From positions 1-64,000 of the forward strand of contig NZ_SROX01000022.1 in NCBI RefSeq assembly GCF_013141915.1: a stretch of 64,000 nt of DNA, given 5' to 3'. The position numbers and the translations under genes were made by a program. This DNA comes from Cupriavidus necator. GTDB lineage: Bacteria > Pseudomonadota > Gammaproteobacteria > Burkholderiales > Burkholderiaceae. The notes under the pieces are model-generated. The model was not told where the DNA came from. It did no database searches and saw only the letters and a list, made by a program, of their open reading frames with translations. Of this stretch, positions 27,313 through 39,517 are shown piece after piece (within the stretch, counting starts at the first letter, position 1; each line of letters starts with the position of its first letter).

Positions 27313-27514
27313 CCGGTTGATCCAAATGGCGACCGGGCCGGAGAACCAGGGTCTTGCCCAGCGTGAACCAGCGCGGGGCAAAGACCTAAAGCAAGCTGGG
27401 CACGGGGTCGCGAGCGCGTGGATCCTGGCTCTCGCGGGCTTACCGCGGGCACGCCGGCAGCGCGCCTTCGCCATTCCAAATTCCTAGACTTTATTTTTCA
27501 GGAAATCAGTTCAG

Positions 27515-28075
27515 ATGAAAATCGCACAGGAACTCCGCGTCGGTAACGTGTTCATGATCGGCGGCGATCCGATGGTCGTGCAGAAGGCCGAGTACAACAA
27601 GTCGGGCCGCAACGCCGCTGTGGTCAAGATGAAGTACAAGAACCTGCTGACGGACGCACCGGGTGAGTCGGTGTTCAAGGCCGACGACAAGTTCGAAGTG
27701 GTGGTGCTCGAGCGCCGCGAATGCACCTACTCGTACTTCGCTGACCCGATGTACGTGTTCATGGACGCCGACTACAACCAGTACGAAGTCGAGAAGGACA
27801 GCATGGGTGACTCGCTGAACTACCTCGAAGACGGCATGAACGTCGAAGTCGTGTTCTACAACGACAAGGCCATCTCGGTCGAAATGCCGACCACGCTGGT
27901 CCGTGAAATCGTCTACACCGAGCCGGCCGTCAAGGGCGACACCTCGTCGGGCAAGGTGCTCAAGGGCGCCAAGATCAACACCGGCTTCGAGCTGCAAGTG
28001 CCGCTGTTCTGCAATATCGGCGACAAGATCGAAATCGACACCCGCACCGGCGAATACCGCAGCCGCGCCAACTAA
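27515..28075 (+). CDS. efp: Elongation factor P (arginine type)
   Basis: The 186-residue factor relieves ribosome stalling at polyproline. It has the three beta-barrel domains: a KOW-like N domain (1-63), an OB domain (66-128) and a second OB domain (130-186, ending [11 protein letters not shown]). The tip loop reads NKSGRNAAV with Arg32 at the modified position instead of Lys, which is the rhamnosylated class and agrees with earP upstream. A GGAAATCAG stretch precedes the ATG. Confidence 0.97.
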   Translation: MKIAQELRVGNVFMIGGDPMVVQKAEYNKSGRNAAVVKMKYKNLLTDAPGESVFKADDKFEVVVLERRECTYSYFADPMYVFMDADYNQYEVEKDSMGDSLNYLEDGMNVEVVFYNDKAISVEMPTTLVREIVYTEPAVKGDTSSGKVLKGAKINTGFELQVPLFCNIGDKIEIDTRTGEYRSRAN

Positions 28076-28119
28076 GGCACTGGCGGTGCCCCGCTTCAAC
28101 GCGGGGCGGTCAACAAAAA

Positions 28120-28144
28120 ATGGCAGCCCAGGCTGCCATTTTTG
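28120..28144. terminator. Bidirectional terminator between efp and nagZ
   Basis: ATGGCAGCC-CA-GGCTGCCAT is a 9-base-pair stem with A-run on the left (28115-28120) and T-run on the right (28139-28143), so it can act in both directions for these convergent genes. Confidence 0.9.
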
Positions 28145-28163
28145 TTTTCTCCGCACCCTTCGT

Positions 28164-29231
28164 TCAGGCGATCAGCTCGTGTTCCTTCAGCGTGCGCAGC
28201 GCGGCGCGATACTCGCCTTCCTGCTGCAGCTTGTTCCAGTCCAGCGGCTTGCGCCGCGCGAACAGCTTGCGGATGCGGCGCTGCGAGGCCTTGTCGATGC
28301 CGACGTCGAGTTCGCCCAGCAGCTGGTCGGCACGGTCCGGGTGGTTGCAGATCAGCACCATGTCGCAGCCCGCGGTCAGCGCGGCCCGGGCGGCCTCGGT
28401 GACGTTGCCGGCGACGCTGGCGCCTTCCATGCTCAGGTCATCGCTGAAGATCACGCCCTCGAAGCCCAGCTGCGCGCGCAGCACGTCCTGCAGCCAGTAG
28501 CGCGAGAAGCCGGCCGGGTTGGGATCGACCTTGGGGTAGATGACGTGCGCCGGCATCACCGACGACAGCGACAGCCCCAGCCACTCATACGGACGCGCAT
28601 CGTGGCCCAGGATCTCGTCCAGACCCCGTTCGTCGACCGGGATCGCCACGTGCGAGTCGGCCTCGACGTAGCCGTGGCCGGGAAAATGCTTGCCGCAGTT
28701 GCTCATGCCCGCCAGCAGCAGGCCGTGGTTCAGGTGTCCGGCCAGCATCGACACCACGCGCGGGTCGGCGTGGAAGGCACGGTCGCCGATCACGGCGCTG
28801 CGGCCGTAGTCGAGGTCCAGCACCGGGGTGAAGCTCAGGTCGATATCGCAGGCGCGCAACTCCGCGGCCAGCACATAGCCGCAGGCCACCGCTGCCTTGG
28901 TCGCCGCCAGCACGTCGCGCTCCCACAGCTCGCCCAGGCGATGCATCGCCGGCAGGTGGGTAAAGCCATCGGTCTTGCAGCGCTGCACGCGCCCGCCTTC
29001 ATGGTCGATGCAGATCAGCACGTCGTCGCGCACCGCGCGGATCGCGCGCGTCAACGCCTGCAGCTGCGCGCGCGACTCGAAATTGCGCGCGAACAGGATC
29101 ACGCCGCCAGTCAGCGGATGCGCGATGCGGCGCGCGTCTTCCGCGTCGAGCTGCTTGCCGACGACATCGAGGACCACCGGGCCCGGCCGCTTGCCGGAAT
29201 TCTTCTTGGACATGGAAGGGGTTGGGTTCAC
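28164..29231 (-). CDS. nagZ: Beta-N-acetylhexosaminidase NagZ
   Basis: The 355-residue GH3 enzyme removes GlcNAc from cytoplasmic muropeptides during cell-wall recycling and can influence beta-lactamase induction. Visible motifs are [12 protein letters not shown], the mobile-loop [16 protein letters not shown] and [10 protein letters not shown] with the nucleophile Asp. Two starts are possible: GTG 29231, which overlaps the acpS stop as GTGA, and ATG 29213 (MSKKNSGKR) six codons later. The GTGA overlap mirrors the pdxJ/acpS junction and is preferred. Confidence 0.94.
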   Translation of the reverse strand: MNPTPSMSKKNSGKRPGPVVLDVVGKQLDAEDARRIAHPLTGGVILFARNFESRAQLQALTRAIRAVRDDVLICIDHEGGRVQRCKTDGFTHLPAMHRLGELWERDVLAATKAAVACGYVLAAELRACDIDLSFTPVLDLDYGRSAVIGDRAFHADPRVVSMLAGHLNHGLLLAGMSNCGKHFPGHGYVEADSHVAIPVDERGLDEILGHDARPYEWLGLSLSSVMPAHVIYPKVDPNPAGFSRYWLQDVLRAQLGFEGVIFSDDLSMEGASVAGNVTEAARAALTAGCDMVLICNHPDRADQLLGELDVGIDKASQRRIRKLFARRKPLDWNKLQQEGEYRAALRTLKEHELIA

Positions 29232-29650
29232 AAGGCTGTAGGTTGAGACGTCGCCGCGCCGCTGCGCTCGGCAATGGCGAAGGCGACTGCGTAATCGTGT
29301 TCGTCACTGACACTGACCCGCACGGCCAGCCCGCGTTCCGCCAGCCACGCTGCCAGCTCGCCATGGCACACCGCGGTGGGCTCGCCGGACGGCAGGTTCA
29401 TCAGCTCCATCGCGCGCCACGTCATCGGCCAGCGCATGCCGAGGCCGATCGCCTTGGAGAAGGCTTCCTTGGCGGCGAAGCGCGTCGCCAGGAAGGCCAG
29501 GCCGCGCTTTTCGGAACGGGCCTTGCGGGCGTGGTACCTGACCAGTTCATCCGGGCCCAGCACCTTCTCGGCGAAGCGGCCGTTGGTGCGGTCCATCACG
29601 CCCTGCACGCGGGCGATCTGGATGATGTCGGTGCCGACGCCGTAGATCAC
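29228..29650 (-). CDS. acpS: Holo-[acyl-carrier-protein] synthase
   Basis: The 140-residue enzyme attaches 4'-phosphopantetheine to acyl carrier protein (acpP lies in this window at 42921). Motifs are [16 protein letters not shown] with the metal-binding Asp and [13 protein letters not shown] with the Glu/Lys pair. The start is GTG 29650, overlapping the pdxJ stop as GTGA, so translation is probably coupled. The open frame extends far upstream inside pdxJ but only this start gives the conserved N-terminus. Confidence 0.95.
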   Translation of the reverse strand: MIYGVGTDIIQIARVQGVMDRTNGRFAEKVLGPDELVRYHARKARSEKRGLAFLATRFAAKEAFSKAIGLGMRWPMTWRAMELMNLPSGEPTAVCHGELAAWLAERGLAVRVSVSDEHDYAVAFAIAERSGAATSQPTAL

Positions 29651-30429
29651 GCCGGATTGCCCCCGGCGGGATACTGCGTGCCCAGCCGCGCGGCCACCAT
29701 GATGGCCTTCATCTCGCGCACCGCGTTCTCCCAGCCCGCGAACACCGCGTGCGCGACGATGGCGTGGCCGATATTCAGTTCCTTGATGCCCGGCAGCGCG
29801 GCAATCGGCTGCACGTTGGTGTAGTGCAGGCCGTGGCCGGCGTTGACCACCAGTCCGTGCTTCTGCCCGGCATCGACCCCGTCGGCGATGCGGCGGAACT
29901 CGAGCGCCTGCTCGTCCGACGTATGCGCGTCGGCATAGCGGCCGGTATGCAGCTCGATCACGGGCGCGCCGCAAGCCGCGGCCGCGGCAATCTGGTCAGC
30001 GTCCGGATCGATGAACAGCGACACGCGGATGCCGGCACCAGCCAGCTGCGCGCATGCGGCCTTGACCTGCTCGAAGCGGCCAGCTACGTCCAGCCCACCC
30101 TCGGTCGTCACCTCTTCACGGCGCTCGGGCACCAGGCACACGTCCTGCGGGCGGATCTCGCAGGCGATGTCGAGCATCTCCTGGGTGATCGCGCATTCCA
30201 GGTTCATGCGCGTGGCCAGTTGCGGGCGCAGCATACGCACGTCGGCATCGCGGATATGGCGGCGGTCTTCGCGCAGGTGCAGCGTGATGAGGTCGGCGCC
30301 GGCCTGTTCGGCCAGCAGCGCGGCGCGGAGGGGATCGGGGTACACGGTGCCGCGCGCATTGCGCAATGTGGCCACGTGGTCGATGTTGACGCCAAGGTCG
30401 ATGACGCCCGGATTTGCGTGGAAGATCAT
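29647..30429 (-). CDS. pdxJ: Pyridoxine 5'-phosphate synthase
   Basis: The 260-residue TIM-barrel enzyme condenses 3-amino-2-oxopropyl phosphate and deoxyxylulose phosphate to pyridoxine phosphate. Family stretches are [47 protein letters not shown] and [12 protein letters not shown]. It lies between recO (38 bases) and acpS (overlap), the order seen in many proteobacteria. Confidence 0.96.
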   Translation of the reverse strand: MIFHANPGVIDLGVNIDHVATLRNARGTVYPDPLRAALLAEQAGADLITLHLREDRRHIRDADVRMLRPQLATRMNLECAITQEMLDIACEIRPQDVCLVPERREEVTTEGGLDVAGRFEQVKAACAQLAGAGIRVSLFIDPDADQIAAAAACGAPVIELHTGRYADAHTSDEQALEFRRIADGVDAGQKHGLVVNAGHGLHYTNVQPIAALPGIKELNIGHAIVAHAVFAGWENAVREMKAIMVAARLGTQYPAGGNPA

Positions 30430-30467
30430 GCGAGCAGGTGCAGGAGTAGGTCGGAGGTTCTTGTCGG

Positions 30468-31355
30468 TCAGAGATACTGCAGGTCGATCAGTATCTGGCG
30501 CGTCTTCAGCGGCGCACCTTGCAGATAATAATGCAGCAGGAAACGCATCAGCGCGCGGCTTTGCGCAGCGGTCTGCGCGCGGCTGTAGTCGTCCTGCGCC
30601 ATGTCAAGCAGCGTCTGGCCAGACACCACCGGCCATGTCGACGGGTCGCTTGGCTGCGCGCGGCGCACGCCGCGCTCGGGCTGGTAGACATAGTCCAGGC
30701 CCGGCAGCACGCGTTCGCCGGTGCTCAGGCACTGGTCGAAGGCCACCGCGAAACCGGTTTCCTGCAGCAGCACGCGCTCGAAGCTGCGCAGCACCAGGCC
30801 GGCCTGCTCGCCATGCGCCAGCCGCGTCAGCGTCGCCAGGTAATGGCGGAACAGCACCGGATGCGCATCCTCGCGCGGACAGAAGCGCATCAACAGTTCG
30901 TTCAGATAAAACGCCGACAGCAGCGCGTCGCCGTCCAGCGGCGGCATGCCGCCGACCCACTCGGCCTTGGTCAGGGTCTTGACCTCGCCGCGGCCGCTCC
31001 ACGATACCGAGACCGGGTGGAAGTGCTGCAGCACCGCGCGCAGGGCCGAATGCGGCCGCTTAGCGCCCTTGGCCACCATCGAGATGCGGCCGTAGTCGCG
31101 CGTGAACACGTCGAGGATCAGGCTGGTCTCGCGGTACGGCCAGGCGTGCAGCACGAAGCCGGGCTGTTCGGCCACGCGCGACTCGGGCCGGGCCGGCACG
31201 ATGCGCATGGCGCGGTCCATCATCGCGCGCGCGGCAGCGTCGGCCATGCCGGGCAGCGCCTTGCTGTCGAGCAGTTCGGCGGCCTCGTCGACCACCGGGT
31301 CCGCGCGCCGCGACCGTGGCGCAGGCGCGCGGGCGATATCAGCCGTCTTGCTCAC
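30468..31355 (-). CDS. recO: DNA repair protein RecO
   Basis: The 295-residue protein helps load RecA at gaps. The OB-fold begins near residue 62 ([20 protein letters not shown], then [13 protein letters not shown]), followed by the helical domain and ending [20 protein letters not shown]. An N-terminal extension of about 60 residues, rich in Ala/Arg/Asp, precedes the usual start; an internal ATG near MADAAARAM is possible. The zinc cysteines of some RecO proteins are absent. era lies 19 bases upstream. Confidence 0.92.
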   Translation of the reverse strand: MSKTADIARAPAPRSRRADPVVDEAAELLDSKALPGMADAAARAMMDRAMRIVPARPESRVAEQPGFVLHAWPYRETSLILDVFTRDYGRISMVAKGAKRPHSALRAVLQHFHPVSVSWSGRGEVKTLTKAEWVGGMPPLDGDALLSAFYLNELLMRFCPREDAHPVLFRHYLATLTRLAHGEQAGLVLRSFERVLLQETGFAVAFDQCLSTGERVLPGLDYVYQPERGVRRAQPSDPSTWPVVSGQTLLDMAQDDYSRAQTAAQSRALMRFLLHYYLQGAPLKTRQILIDLQYL

Positions 31356-31374
31356 CGGTCGCTCGCTGTTGTGC

Positions 31375-32310
31375 TCACTCGTAGCCGTACGCGCGCAGCC
31401 CTGCCTCGTTGTCGGCCCAGCCGCTCTTCACCTTGATCCACATTTCCAGGTAGACCTTGCCGTCGAACAGCTTTTCCATGTCAAGGCGCGCCTCGGTGGA
31501 GATCTGCTTGAGCTTGCTGCCCTTGTTGCCGATGATCATGGCCTTGTGCGCATCGCGCTCGACCAGGATGGTGGCAAAGACCCGGCGCAGGCGGCCTTCG
31601 GTCTCGAACTTGTCGATGATCACGGTGCTGGTGTAGGGCAGCTCGTCGCCGGTCCAGCGGAACACCTTTTCGCGGATGATTTCCGACGCCAGGAAACGCT
31701 CGCTGCGATCGGTCATGGCGTCGGCGTCGTACATCGGCTCGCCTTCCGGCAGGTAGGGCCGGATGATCTCGAACAGCCGCGCGACATGGTCGCGGGTCTT
31801 GGCCGACATTGGCACCACCTCGCGGAACGGGAACAGCTGCCCCATCTTCTCCAGGAAGGGCATCATCACTTCCGAGCGGTTCTCGCCAATGCGGTCGAGC
31901 TTGTTGGTTACCAGCAGCACCGGCGTGTTCTTCGGCAGCAGCGACAGCACCTTCTCATCGTCGGCGCCGTAGTAGCCCGCCTCGACCACGAACAGCACCA
32001 GGTCCACCGACGACAGCGTCGACGTGACCGCGCGGTTCAGCGAACGGTTCAGCGCACTGGCGTGGCGGGTCTGGAAGCCCGGCGTGTCGACGAACACATA
32101 CTGCGCGTCATCCGTGGTCTGGATGCCGACGATGCGATGCCGCGTGGTTTGCGCCTTGCGCGAGGTGATGCTGATCTTCTGGCCGACCAGCGCGTTCATC
32201 AGCGTGGACTTGCCCACGTTGGGACGGCCGACGATGGCCACGGTGCCGCAGCGGAACGCCGCGGCCGGGGTATCCGCCGCGTCTTGCTGCGGATGGGTAG
32301 ATTCGGTCAT
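31375..32310 (-). CDS. era: GTPase Era
   Basis: The 311-residue GTPase assists 16S rRNA maturation and 30S assembly. G1 [17 protein letters not shown]3 DTPGF and G4 TNKLD are visible in the N-terminal domain; the C-terminal KH domain contains [20 protein letters not shown]. Its ATG overlaps the rnc stop (ATGA), as is widespread in proteobacteria. Confidence 0.97.
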   Translation of the reverse strand: MTESTHPQQDAADTPAAAFRCGTVAIVGRPNVGKSTLMNALVGQKISITSRKAQTTRHRIVGIQTTDDAQYVFVDTPGFQTRHASALNRSLNRAVTSTLSSVDLVLFVVEAGYYGADDEKVLSLLPKNTPVLLVTNKLDRIGENRSEVMMPFLEKMGQLFPFREVVPMSAKTRDHVARLFEIIRPYLPEGEPMYDADAMTDRSERFLASEIIREKVFRWTGDELPYTSTVIIDKFETEGRLRRVFATILVERDAHKAMIIGNKGSKLKQISTEARLDMEKLFDGKVYLEMWIKVKSGWADNEAGLRAYGYE

Positions 32311-33077
32311 TCCTTCAACCTGAGAGACAGCTGCGGATCCTGCGGCTGGGGTTGCTTGCGGGTCTTGCCGGTACGCTCGGCGCGGCTGCGCTTGAGCAGC
32401 TGCGGCACCAGCTTCTGGACTTCATCCAGCGCCAGCTTGGCGGCGGCCTGCTCGGCGGCGCGCCGCGACGCGCCGGTGCCGAACACCCGGACTTCCAGTT
32501 TAGGCACGGTGCACTCGACTTCAAACTGCTGGCTGTGCGCGGCGCCGTGGGTGGCGATTACGTTATATTGCGGCAGGGCAATCTTGTGGCCCTGCAGGTA
32601 TTCCTGCAGCAGTGTCTTGGCGTCCTTGCCCAGCGTGCGCGGATCGACCTGCTCCAGGATCGGGATATAGAGCTTGCGGATCAGCGCACGCGCGGCGTCG
32701 AAGCCGGCGTCGAGGAATACCGCGCCGACAATGGCCTCGAGCGCATCGGCCAGGATCGACGGGCGGCGAAAGCCGCCGCTCTTCAGCTCGCCTTCGCCCA
32801 GGCGCAGGGTGTCGGACAGCTGCAGCATCTGGGCGATTTCGTACAGCGCCTGCTGCTTGACGAGGTTGGCTCGCACCCGCGACAGGTCGCCTTCGTCGAG
32901 CTTGCCGAACATGCCATAGAGCATGTCGGCCACGGCGCAGTTGAGCACCGAGTCGCCGAGAAACTCAAGGCGTTCGTTGTGCTGGGCGCTGTGGCTGCGG
33001 TGCGTCAGCGCCTGTTGCAGCAATTCGGGCTTGCTGAATCGGTAGCCGAGTCGTTGCTGCAAGGCGTCGAGGTTCAT
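32307..33077 (-). CDS. rnc: Ribonuclease III
   Basis: The 256-residue enzyme cleaves double-stranded RNA, including rRNA precursors. The signature [14 protein letters not shown] lies near residue 35, the second acidic motif at [14 protein letters not shown], and the dsRNA-binding domain at about 155-225 ([33 protein letters not shown]). A basic tail follows. It lies one base from the DUF4845 gene upstream and overlaps era. Confidence 0.97.
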   Translation of the reverse strand: MNLDALQQRLGYRFSKPELLQQALTHRSHSAQHNERLEFLGDSVLNCAVADMLYGMFGKLDEGDLSRVRANLVKQQALYEIAQMLQLSDTLRLGEGELKSGGFRRPSILADALEAIVGAVFLDAGFDAARALIRKLYIPILEQVDPRTLGKDAKTLLQEYLQGHKIALPQYNVIATHGAAHSQQFEVECTVPKLEVRVFGTGASRRAAEQAAAKLALDEVQKLVPQLLKRSRAERTGKTRKQPQPQDPQLSLRLKE

Positions 33078-33078
33078 A

Positions 33079-33474
33079 TCAGTGCTGCGTTCCTGAATAG
33101 GTAATCAACAGGCTCAGGGGTCCGTAGACAGGCACCTCGGTCCGGTACGAAAAATCGACCGATCGGATGGTGCCGTTATCGTCTTCCCGGATCAGCAGGT
33201 CTTCGCCCTTGACCGCGGTGATCCGGTCGATGGCGGCCTGCTTCTCGAAGAATTCGACCACTTCACGTTTGTTGGCGGCGCGCTGCTTGGCGTAGCCGGC
33301 GGCGCGCTTGACCGAAAAATATTCCACCAGGCTCGGGATCGCGCGCAGCGCCGGCAAGGCGACGCCGACCACGAACACCACGATCACCAGCAGCGTCCAC
33401 ACGGAAAACCCGCCGGCGCCAGCCCGGCGCCGTGCCGGATGGTTGCTTGCCCCCACCTTCCCCAATCGACCCAT
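33079..33474 (-). CDS. DUF4845 single-pass membrane protein
   Basis: The 131-residue protein has a basic N-terminus, one membrane helix at about 25-45 ([20 protein letters not shown]) and a periplasmic domain with [20 protein letters not shown] and [20 protein letters not shown]4845 proteins lie between lepB and rnc in many beta- and gammaproteobacteria; their function is not known. Position suggests involvement in membrane protein export or quality control, which is inference. Confidence 0.88.
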   Translation of the reverse strand: MGRLGKVGASNHPARRRAGAGGFSVWTLLVIVVFVVGVALPALRAIPSLVEYFSVKRAAGYAKQRAANKREVVEFFEKQAAIDRITAVKGEDLLIREDDNGTIRSVDFSYRTEVPVYGPLSLLITYSGTQH

Positions 33475-33522
33475 ATCGCGCCTGCCCTCGTTATGTTGAG
33501 TGTTCTTGCGCCGCGGAGATGC

Positions 33523-34422
33523 TTATTTGAACGATCCCACGCGTCCGAAATTGCCCAGGTTCATCCAGATCACGAACGCCTTGCCGACGATATTCTGGTC
33601 CGGCACGAAACCCCAGTAGCGAGAGTCCAGGCTGTTGTCGCGGTTGTCGCCCATGACAAAATAGTGACCTGCGGGTACCTTGCAGGTCACGCCCTGCTGA
33701 TTGTAGGTGCAGTTGTCCCGGTACGGAAAATCCGGGTCCGCGCCGGCGACAAAGGCGGGCCGGTCCGCGTCGTTCAGGATGCCATGATCGACGCCGCCCG
33801 GCAGTTTTTCGCGGAAATGGCGCGAATAGGCCAGGCGTTCCTCGTCCAGGAAATCCGGCAGCGCGGTGTACTCGGCCGGCTTGCCGTTGATGGTCAGGCG
33901 CTTGTTGGCGTACTGCACCACATCGCCCGGCACGCCGATCACGCGCTTGATGTAGTCGAGCGACGGGTCCTTCGGGTAGCGGAACACCATCACGTCGCCG
34001 CGCTGGGGCTCGCCCATGTCCATGATCTTCTTGTTCACCACCGGCAGGCGGATGCCGTACTCGTACTTGTTGACGAGGATGAAATCGCCGATCAGCAGCG
34101 TCGGGATCATCGAGCCGGACGGGATCTTGAACGGTTCGACCACGAACGAGCGCAGCACGAACACTGCCAGGATCACCGGGAAGAAACTGGCCGAATACTC
34201 CAGCCACCACGGCTGGCGCAGTTTTTCCTCGGCCAGGCGCTTGCGCGTGGCGTCGGCATCGGTCGCGCCAAAGCTGCCCTGCAGGCGGCCCTGCTGCGAA
34301 TCGAACTCGGCCAGCGCGAGCCGCGCCGAAGAGCGGCGCTGCCGCTCGAACACGAGCTTGTCGGCCACCCACGCCACGCCCGTAATCACCACCAGCACAA
34401 AAAGGATCAGTGCAAAATTCAT
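33523..34422 (-). CDS. lepB: Signal peptidase I
   Basis: The 299-residue membrane protease removes Sec and Tat signal peptides. Two N-terminal helices are seen (about 2-22 and 78-98). The catalytic Ser is in IPSGSMIPTL and the catalytic Lys in LDYIKRVIGVPGD; box E is FVMGDNRDNSLDSRYWGFV. It lies between lepA (100 bases upstream) and the DUF4845 gene. Confidence 0.97.
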   Translation of the reverse strand: MNFALILFVLVVITGVAWVADKLVFERQRRSSARLALAEFDSQQGRLQGSFGATDADATRKRLAEEKLRQPWWLEYSASFFPVILAVFVLRSFVVEPFKIPSGSMIPTLLIGDFILVNKYEYGIRLPVVNKKIMDMGEPQRGDVMVFRYPKDPSLDYIKRVIGVPGDVVQYANKRLTINGKPAEYTALPDFLDEERLAYSRHFREKLPGGVDHGILNDADRPAFVAGADPDFPYRDNCTYNQQGVTCKVPAGHYFVMGDNRDNSLDSRYWGFVPDQNIVGKAFVIWMNLGNFGRVGSFK

Positions 34423-34522
34423 GACGGCTTCTGGTTCTTGGAAATCCTGGTACAGCCTGTTCTGTCACCACGCCGACAAGGCTGCCGGGCGTGGCCCTGG
34501 CACTGCCCTTGCCCGCGGCAAT

Positions 34523-36316
<1,794 letters not shown>

Positions 36317-36511
36317 CTAGTGTTCAGGAAGCGCCGGCTGAGAGTCCGGGCGGCAACAAGCAGTGGAGCGGCCCGGCGCCGCGCGCCGCAAGGCGTGCGC
36401 GGGCGTACCGCGGGTTCGGGGGGTGCAATTTTTGCGCCAATCTGCAATTTTACCGGATTTTCAATGACTTCCGGTCGCCATCTGGCGGTGCAGCACGTAT
36501 GCCGGCGGCGC

Positions 36512-36805
36512 TCAGCCGACGGTGCGCGCGGCACCATGTGCGGCAAGCCATACCCTTGCCGCCGCTTCGTCCAGGAAATAGTGACAAAGGGGCGCGGCAC
36601 CCGCCTGCAAATCCGCCGGCGTGCCGGGCATCAGCACCGGCACCAGTTCGCCAAAGCGCGCTTCCAGCGCGGCATCGGCGTCGACATCGACCTCATGCAG
36701 GGTAAAAGAAAAATCGCGTCGGAGCGGCTCCAGCGCGACTTTCATGTCTTCGCAAAGATGGCAGTACGCCCGGCCGTACAGCGTCAGCGCGGGCGTGGCT
36801 GCCAT
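36512..36805 (-). CDS. Glutaredoxin-like protein (DUF836)
   Basis: The 97-residue protein has a thioredoxin-like fold start LTLYGRAYCHLCEDMKVAL with a CHLC redox motif, followed by FTLHEVDVDADAALEARFG and LVPVLMPG, which replaces the usual cis-Pro VPV segment. DUF836 members are often found next to mucD and lepA; the substrate is unknown. It starts 6 bases after mucD and is likely co-transcribed with it, hinting at a role in envelope or oxidative stress. Confidence 0.85.
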   Translation of the reverse strand: MAATPALTLYGRAYCHLCEDMKVALEPLRRDFSFTLHEVDVDADAALEARFGELVPVLMPGTPADLQAGAAPLCHYFLDEAAARVWLAAHGAARTVG

Positions 36806-36811
36806 GGCCGG

Positions 36812-38299
36812 TCAGCGCGCCGAGGCGGCGCCCGGTCGCAGCGTCAGCACCTGGGTGGCATCGCCGCGCCGCACGAATACCGCGGCGATGCGGTTCTTGT
36901 CCAGGCCGCGCACCAGTTCGTTGAACTGGCGGGCGTTGGTCACGTCGGTGTCGCCCAGGCGCAGGATGATGTCGCCCGGGCGGATGCCGGCACGCAGCGC
37001 CGGACCGTCGGCCACCTCGACCTCGACACCGGACTTGAGCTTGAGCTCTTTCAGGCGCGCCTCGGGCAGGTCGCTGACCACCAAGCCCAGCGCGTTGGGC
37101 TTGCCGGCCGGCGGCGCACCGTCGTCCTTGGGCGTCGCGCCGCTGCGTGCGCGCGCCTTGCCATCCGGCTCCAGCTCGGTAACGGTGATGCTGACCTCGC
37201 GGGTCGCGCCCTTGCGCCACAGTTGCAGCGGCACGCGCGTGCCGGGCTTGGTCTCGCCGACCATGCGCGGCAGGTCCGAGGCCCGCTCGATATCGCGGCC
37301 GTTGAACTTCAGGATGATATCGCCCGCCTCGATGCCCGCTTTTTCCGCCGGACCGCCCGGTTCGACGCTGCCGACCAGCGCACCGCGCGCCCGGCCCAGG
37401 CCGAGCGAATCGGCAACTTCCTTGGTGACGTCGCCGATGGCCACGGCAATGCGACCGCGCGTCACGCGCCCGGAAGACTTGAGCTGCTCCGACACGCGCA
37501 TGGCCTCGTCGATCGGGATCGCGAACGAGATCCCCATGTAGCCACCGCTGCGGCTGTAGATCTGCGAATTGATGCCGATCACTTCGCCGCGCAGGTTGAT
37601 CAGCGGCCCGCCCGAATTGCCGGGATTGACCGCGACGTCGGTCTGGATGAACGGCAGGTAGTCGCCGGTGTCGCGGCCCTTGGCCGAGACAATGCCGGCG
37701 GTCACGCTGTTGTCCAGCCCGAACGGCGAGCCGATCGCCAGCACCCACTCGCCGGCGCGGACCTTGTTGGAATCGCCCAGCGGCAGGCGCGGCAGTCCGT
37801 TGGCCTCGACCTTGAGCAGCGCCACGTCGGTGCGCTTGTCGGAGCCGATCAGCTTGGCCTTGAATTCGCGCTTGTCCGGCAGCGTCACGTAGATGGTTTC
37901 GGCATCCGCGACCACGTGCGCGTTGGTCATCACATAGCCGTCCTGGCTGATGATGAAGCCCGAACCCACGCCGCGGCTCTGCTCTTCCTGCTGCGGCGGC
38001 TGGCCGCGGCGCGGCGGCGTGCCGGGGGCGGGGGCGCCAGGCATCGGCACGCCGAAGAAGCGGCGGAAGAATTCCGCCATTTCATCATCGCCACCGGGCG
38101 CGCCGCGCTGGCGCACCAGCTCGGTGGTGCGGATATTGACCACGGCCGGGCTGGCCTTTTCCACCAGGTCGGTGAAATCGGGCAGATTGTAATTGGAGGC
38201 AGCGGCCTGGGCGTGGCTGACTTCGGCAACGGTCGGGCCGAGCAGCATCATGGCAGCCATGACCACGGCCCGCGCCAGGGCTGGAGATCTGAACATCAT
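36812..38299 (-). CDS. mucD: Periplasmic serine protease MucD (DegP/HtrA family)
   Basis: The 495-residue protein has a signal peptide (MMFRSPALARAVVMAAMMLL, cleavage near SHA at residue 30), a trypsin-like domain with the triad His in MTNAHVVADA, Asp in KRTDVALLKV and Ser in NPGNSGGPLI, and two PDZ domains (about 275-365 and 395-490). It degrades misfolded envelope proteins and damps sigma-E signalling. ATG 38299 follows GGGAG at 6 bases, so the 27-residue upstream extension is rejected. It is the fourth gene of the rpoE cluster. Confidence 0.95.
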   Translation of the reverse strand: MMFRSPALARAVVMAAMMLLGPTVAEVSHAQAAASNYNLPDFTDLVEKASPAVVNIRTTELVRQRGAPGGDDEMAEFFRRFFGVPMPGAPAPGTPPRRGQPPQQEEQSRGVGSGFIISQDGYVMTNAHVVADAETIYVTLPDKREFKAKLIGSDKRTDVALLKVEANGLPRLPLGDSNKVRAGEWVLAIGSPFGLDNSVTAGIVSAKGRDTGDYLPFIQTDVAVNPGNSGGPLINLRGEVIGINSQIYSRSGGYMGISFAIPIDEAMRVSEQLKSSGRVTRGRIAVAIGDVTKEVADSLGLGRARGALVGSVEPGGPAEKAGIEAGDIILKFNGRDIERASDLPRMVGETKPGTRVPLQLWRKGATREVSITVTELEPDGKARARSGATPKDDGAPPAGKPNALGLVVSDLPEARLKELKLKSGVEVEVADGPALRAGIRPGDIILRLGDTDVTNARQFNELVRGLDKNRIAAVFVRRGDATQVLTLRPGAASAR

Positions 38300-38428
38300 C
38301 GACAACTCCCGGGATTCAGCGAAAAGAAGAAAAACCGACTGGATGTGATCCCGTGGCGGGGACCCCTGCGCAGGTTTCATGGAGCCGGCCCCGGATGAAA
38401 TCCGGGCGCCGGCTGCACCTGCTCAGGC

Positions 38429-39517
38429 TCAGTGTACCGTCTTGGGCGGGCGGTACTCTACGGCCGTCGCAAACTGGCGCACGGTGCTCGCCGGCACCTC
38501 GCCCACCACGGTGATCCAGAAATCGGCAATCCGGCGCACCACGACCTGGGTCGCGCCCAGCGCGGCCACGCCTTCGCGGCGCGCACGTTGCTCGGACACC
38601 GGCTCAATGAAGACCGACAGGCCGGTCAGCCCGTCGCTATAGACCACCTGCAGTACTTCGAACACCTGCCCGCGGGCATTGCCCGGAGCCGGGGCACGCA
38701 ACTCGCCGAGCGGGCGGCGGACCTCCCTGATCTTCTGGAACCCCTTGAGCGGCACCGCGATCGACCAACCCTCGTCGGCGATGTTGGTTGACTGGTAGGT
38801 CACCTCATAGTGATTCCAGCCGCTGGAATTCTTGATCGCGCCAAGGATGCGCTGCTTCTCGGACGGCACGCCGATCTGCACCTGAGAGAACGACACCTGC
38901 TCCAGCACCTTGCCGCCGTCGCCGATGGTCTGCGCGCGCATCAGCAGGCCGGAGTTCTTCTCCGCCCACAGCCGCACCGCGTAACGCGCGGCATCATGCG
39001 GCTCCAGCGCAAAGACCTCGCACTCCATGCCGGCCACGCGCTCGGCGGGCATCTTGCGCATGTCGTACAGGTCCAGCACATCGTTCTTGTTGGTGGCGAG
39101 CAGCGCGGGGAAGCGGTCCTTGGCTTCCTGCTTCTCCACCACCACCAGCTTGGCTTCAGGAATCAGGCTGTGCACCACGTCGTTCTGCCGCAGCACTTCA
39201 CGCGGCTTGCCGTCGAGGGTCTCCAGCCGTTCGTATTCGTTGTGGACGAGATCGCTGTAATGCTGGATACGCGAGGCGTGCATGACACTGCCGCGCTGAT
39301 AAATCAGCGTGCCGACATAGTTCTCGCGCTGTGCGGCTTTGTGGATCTTGTTGAGCCAGGCAGTGGCGTCGCGTCGGTTCAGCGTATTGTCCGAGGGCTG
39401 CGCGGTCGCCGCTGCAGCGCTCAGACACAAGGCCAGAAAAAAGGACCTGCGCAGGGTCCTAATTCTCTGCGCGCCCGCTACATGGGCGGGCGAACCTCCT
39501 TTATGCATGTCCGGCAT
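38429..39517 (-). CDS. mucB: Sigma-E regulator MucB/RseB
   Basis: The 362-residue protein carries a signal sequence (basic RIRTLRR then FFLALCLSAAAATA) and MucB/RseB domains: LNKIHKAAQRENYVGTLIYQ with RIQHYSDLVHNEYERLETLD in the lipoprotein-like N domain, and FQVVYSDGLTGLSVFIEP-type sequence in the C domain. It binds the periplasmic part of RseA and protects it from proteolysis. The start codon shares one base with the rseA stop (TAATG). Confidence 0.93.
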   Translation of the reverse strand: MPDMHKGGSPAHVAGAQRIRTLRRSFFLALCLSAAAATAQPSDNTLNRRDATAWLNKIHKAAQRENYVGTLIYQRGSVMHASRIQHYSDLVHNEYERLETLDGKPREVLRQNDVVHSLIPEAKLVVVEKQEAKDRFPALLATNKNDVLDLYDMRKMPAERVAGMECEVFALEPHDAARYAVRLWAEKNSGLLMRAQTIGDGGKVLEQVSFSQVQIGVPSEKQRILGAIKNSSGWNHYEVTYQSTNIADEGWSIAVPLKGFQKIREVRRPLGELRAPAPGNARGQVFEVLQVVYSDGLTGLSVFIEPVSEQRARREGVAALGATQVVVRRIADFWITVVGEVPASTVRQFATAVEYRPPKTVH

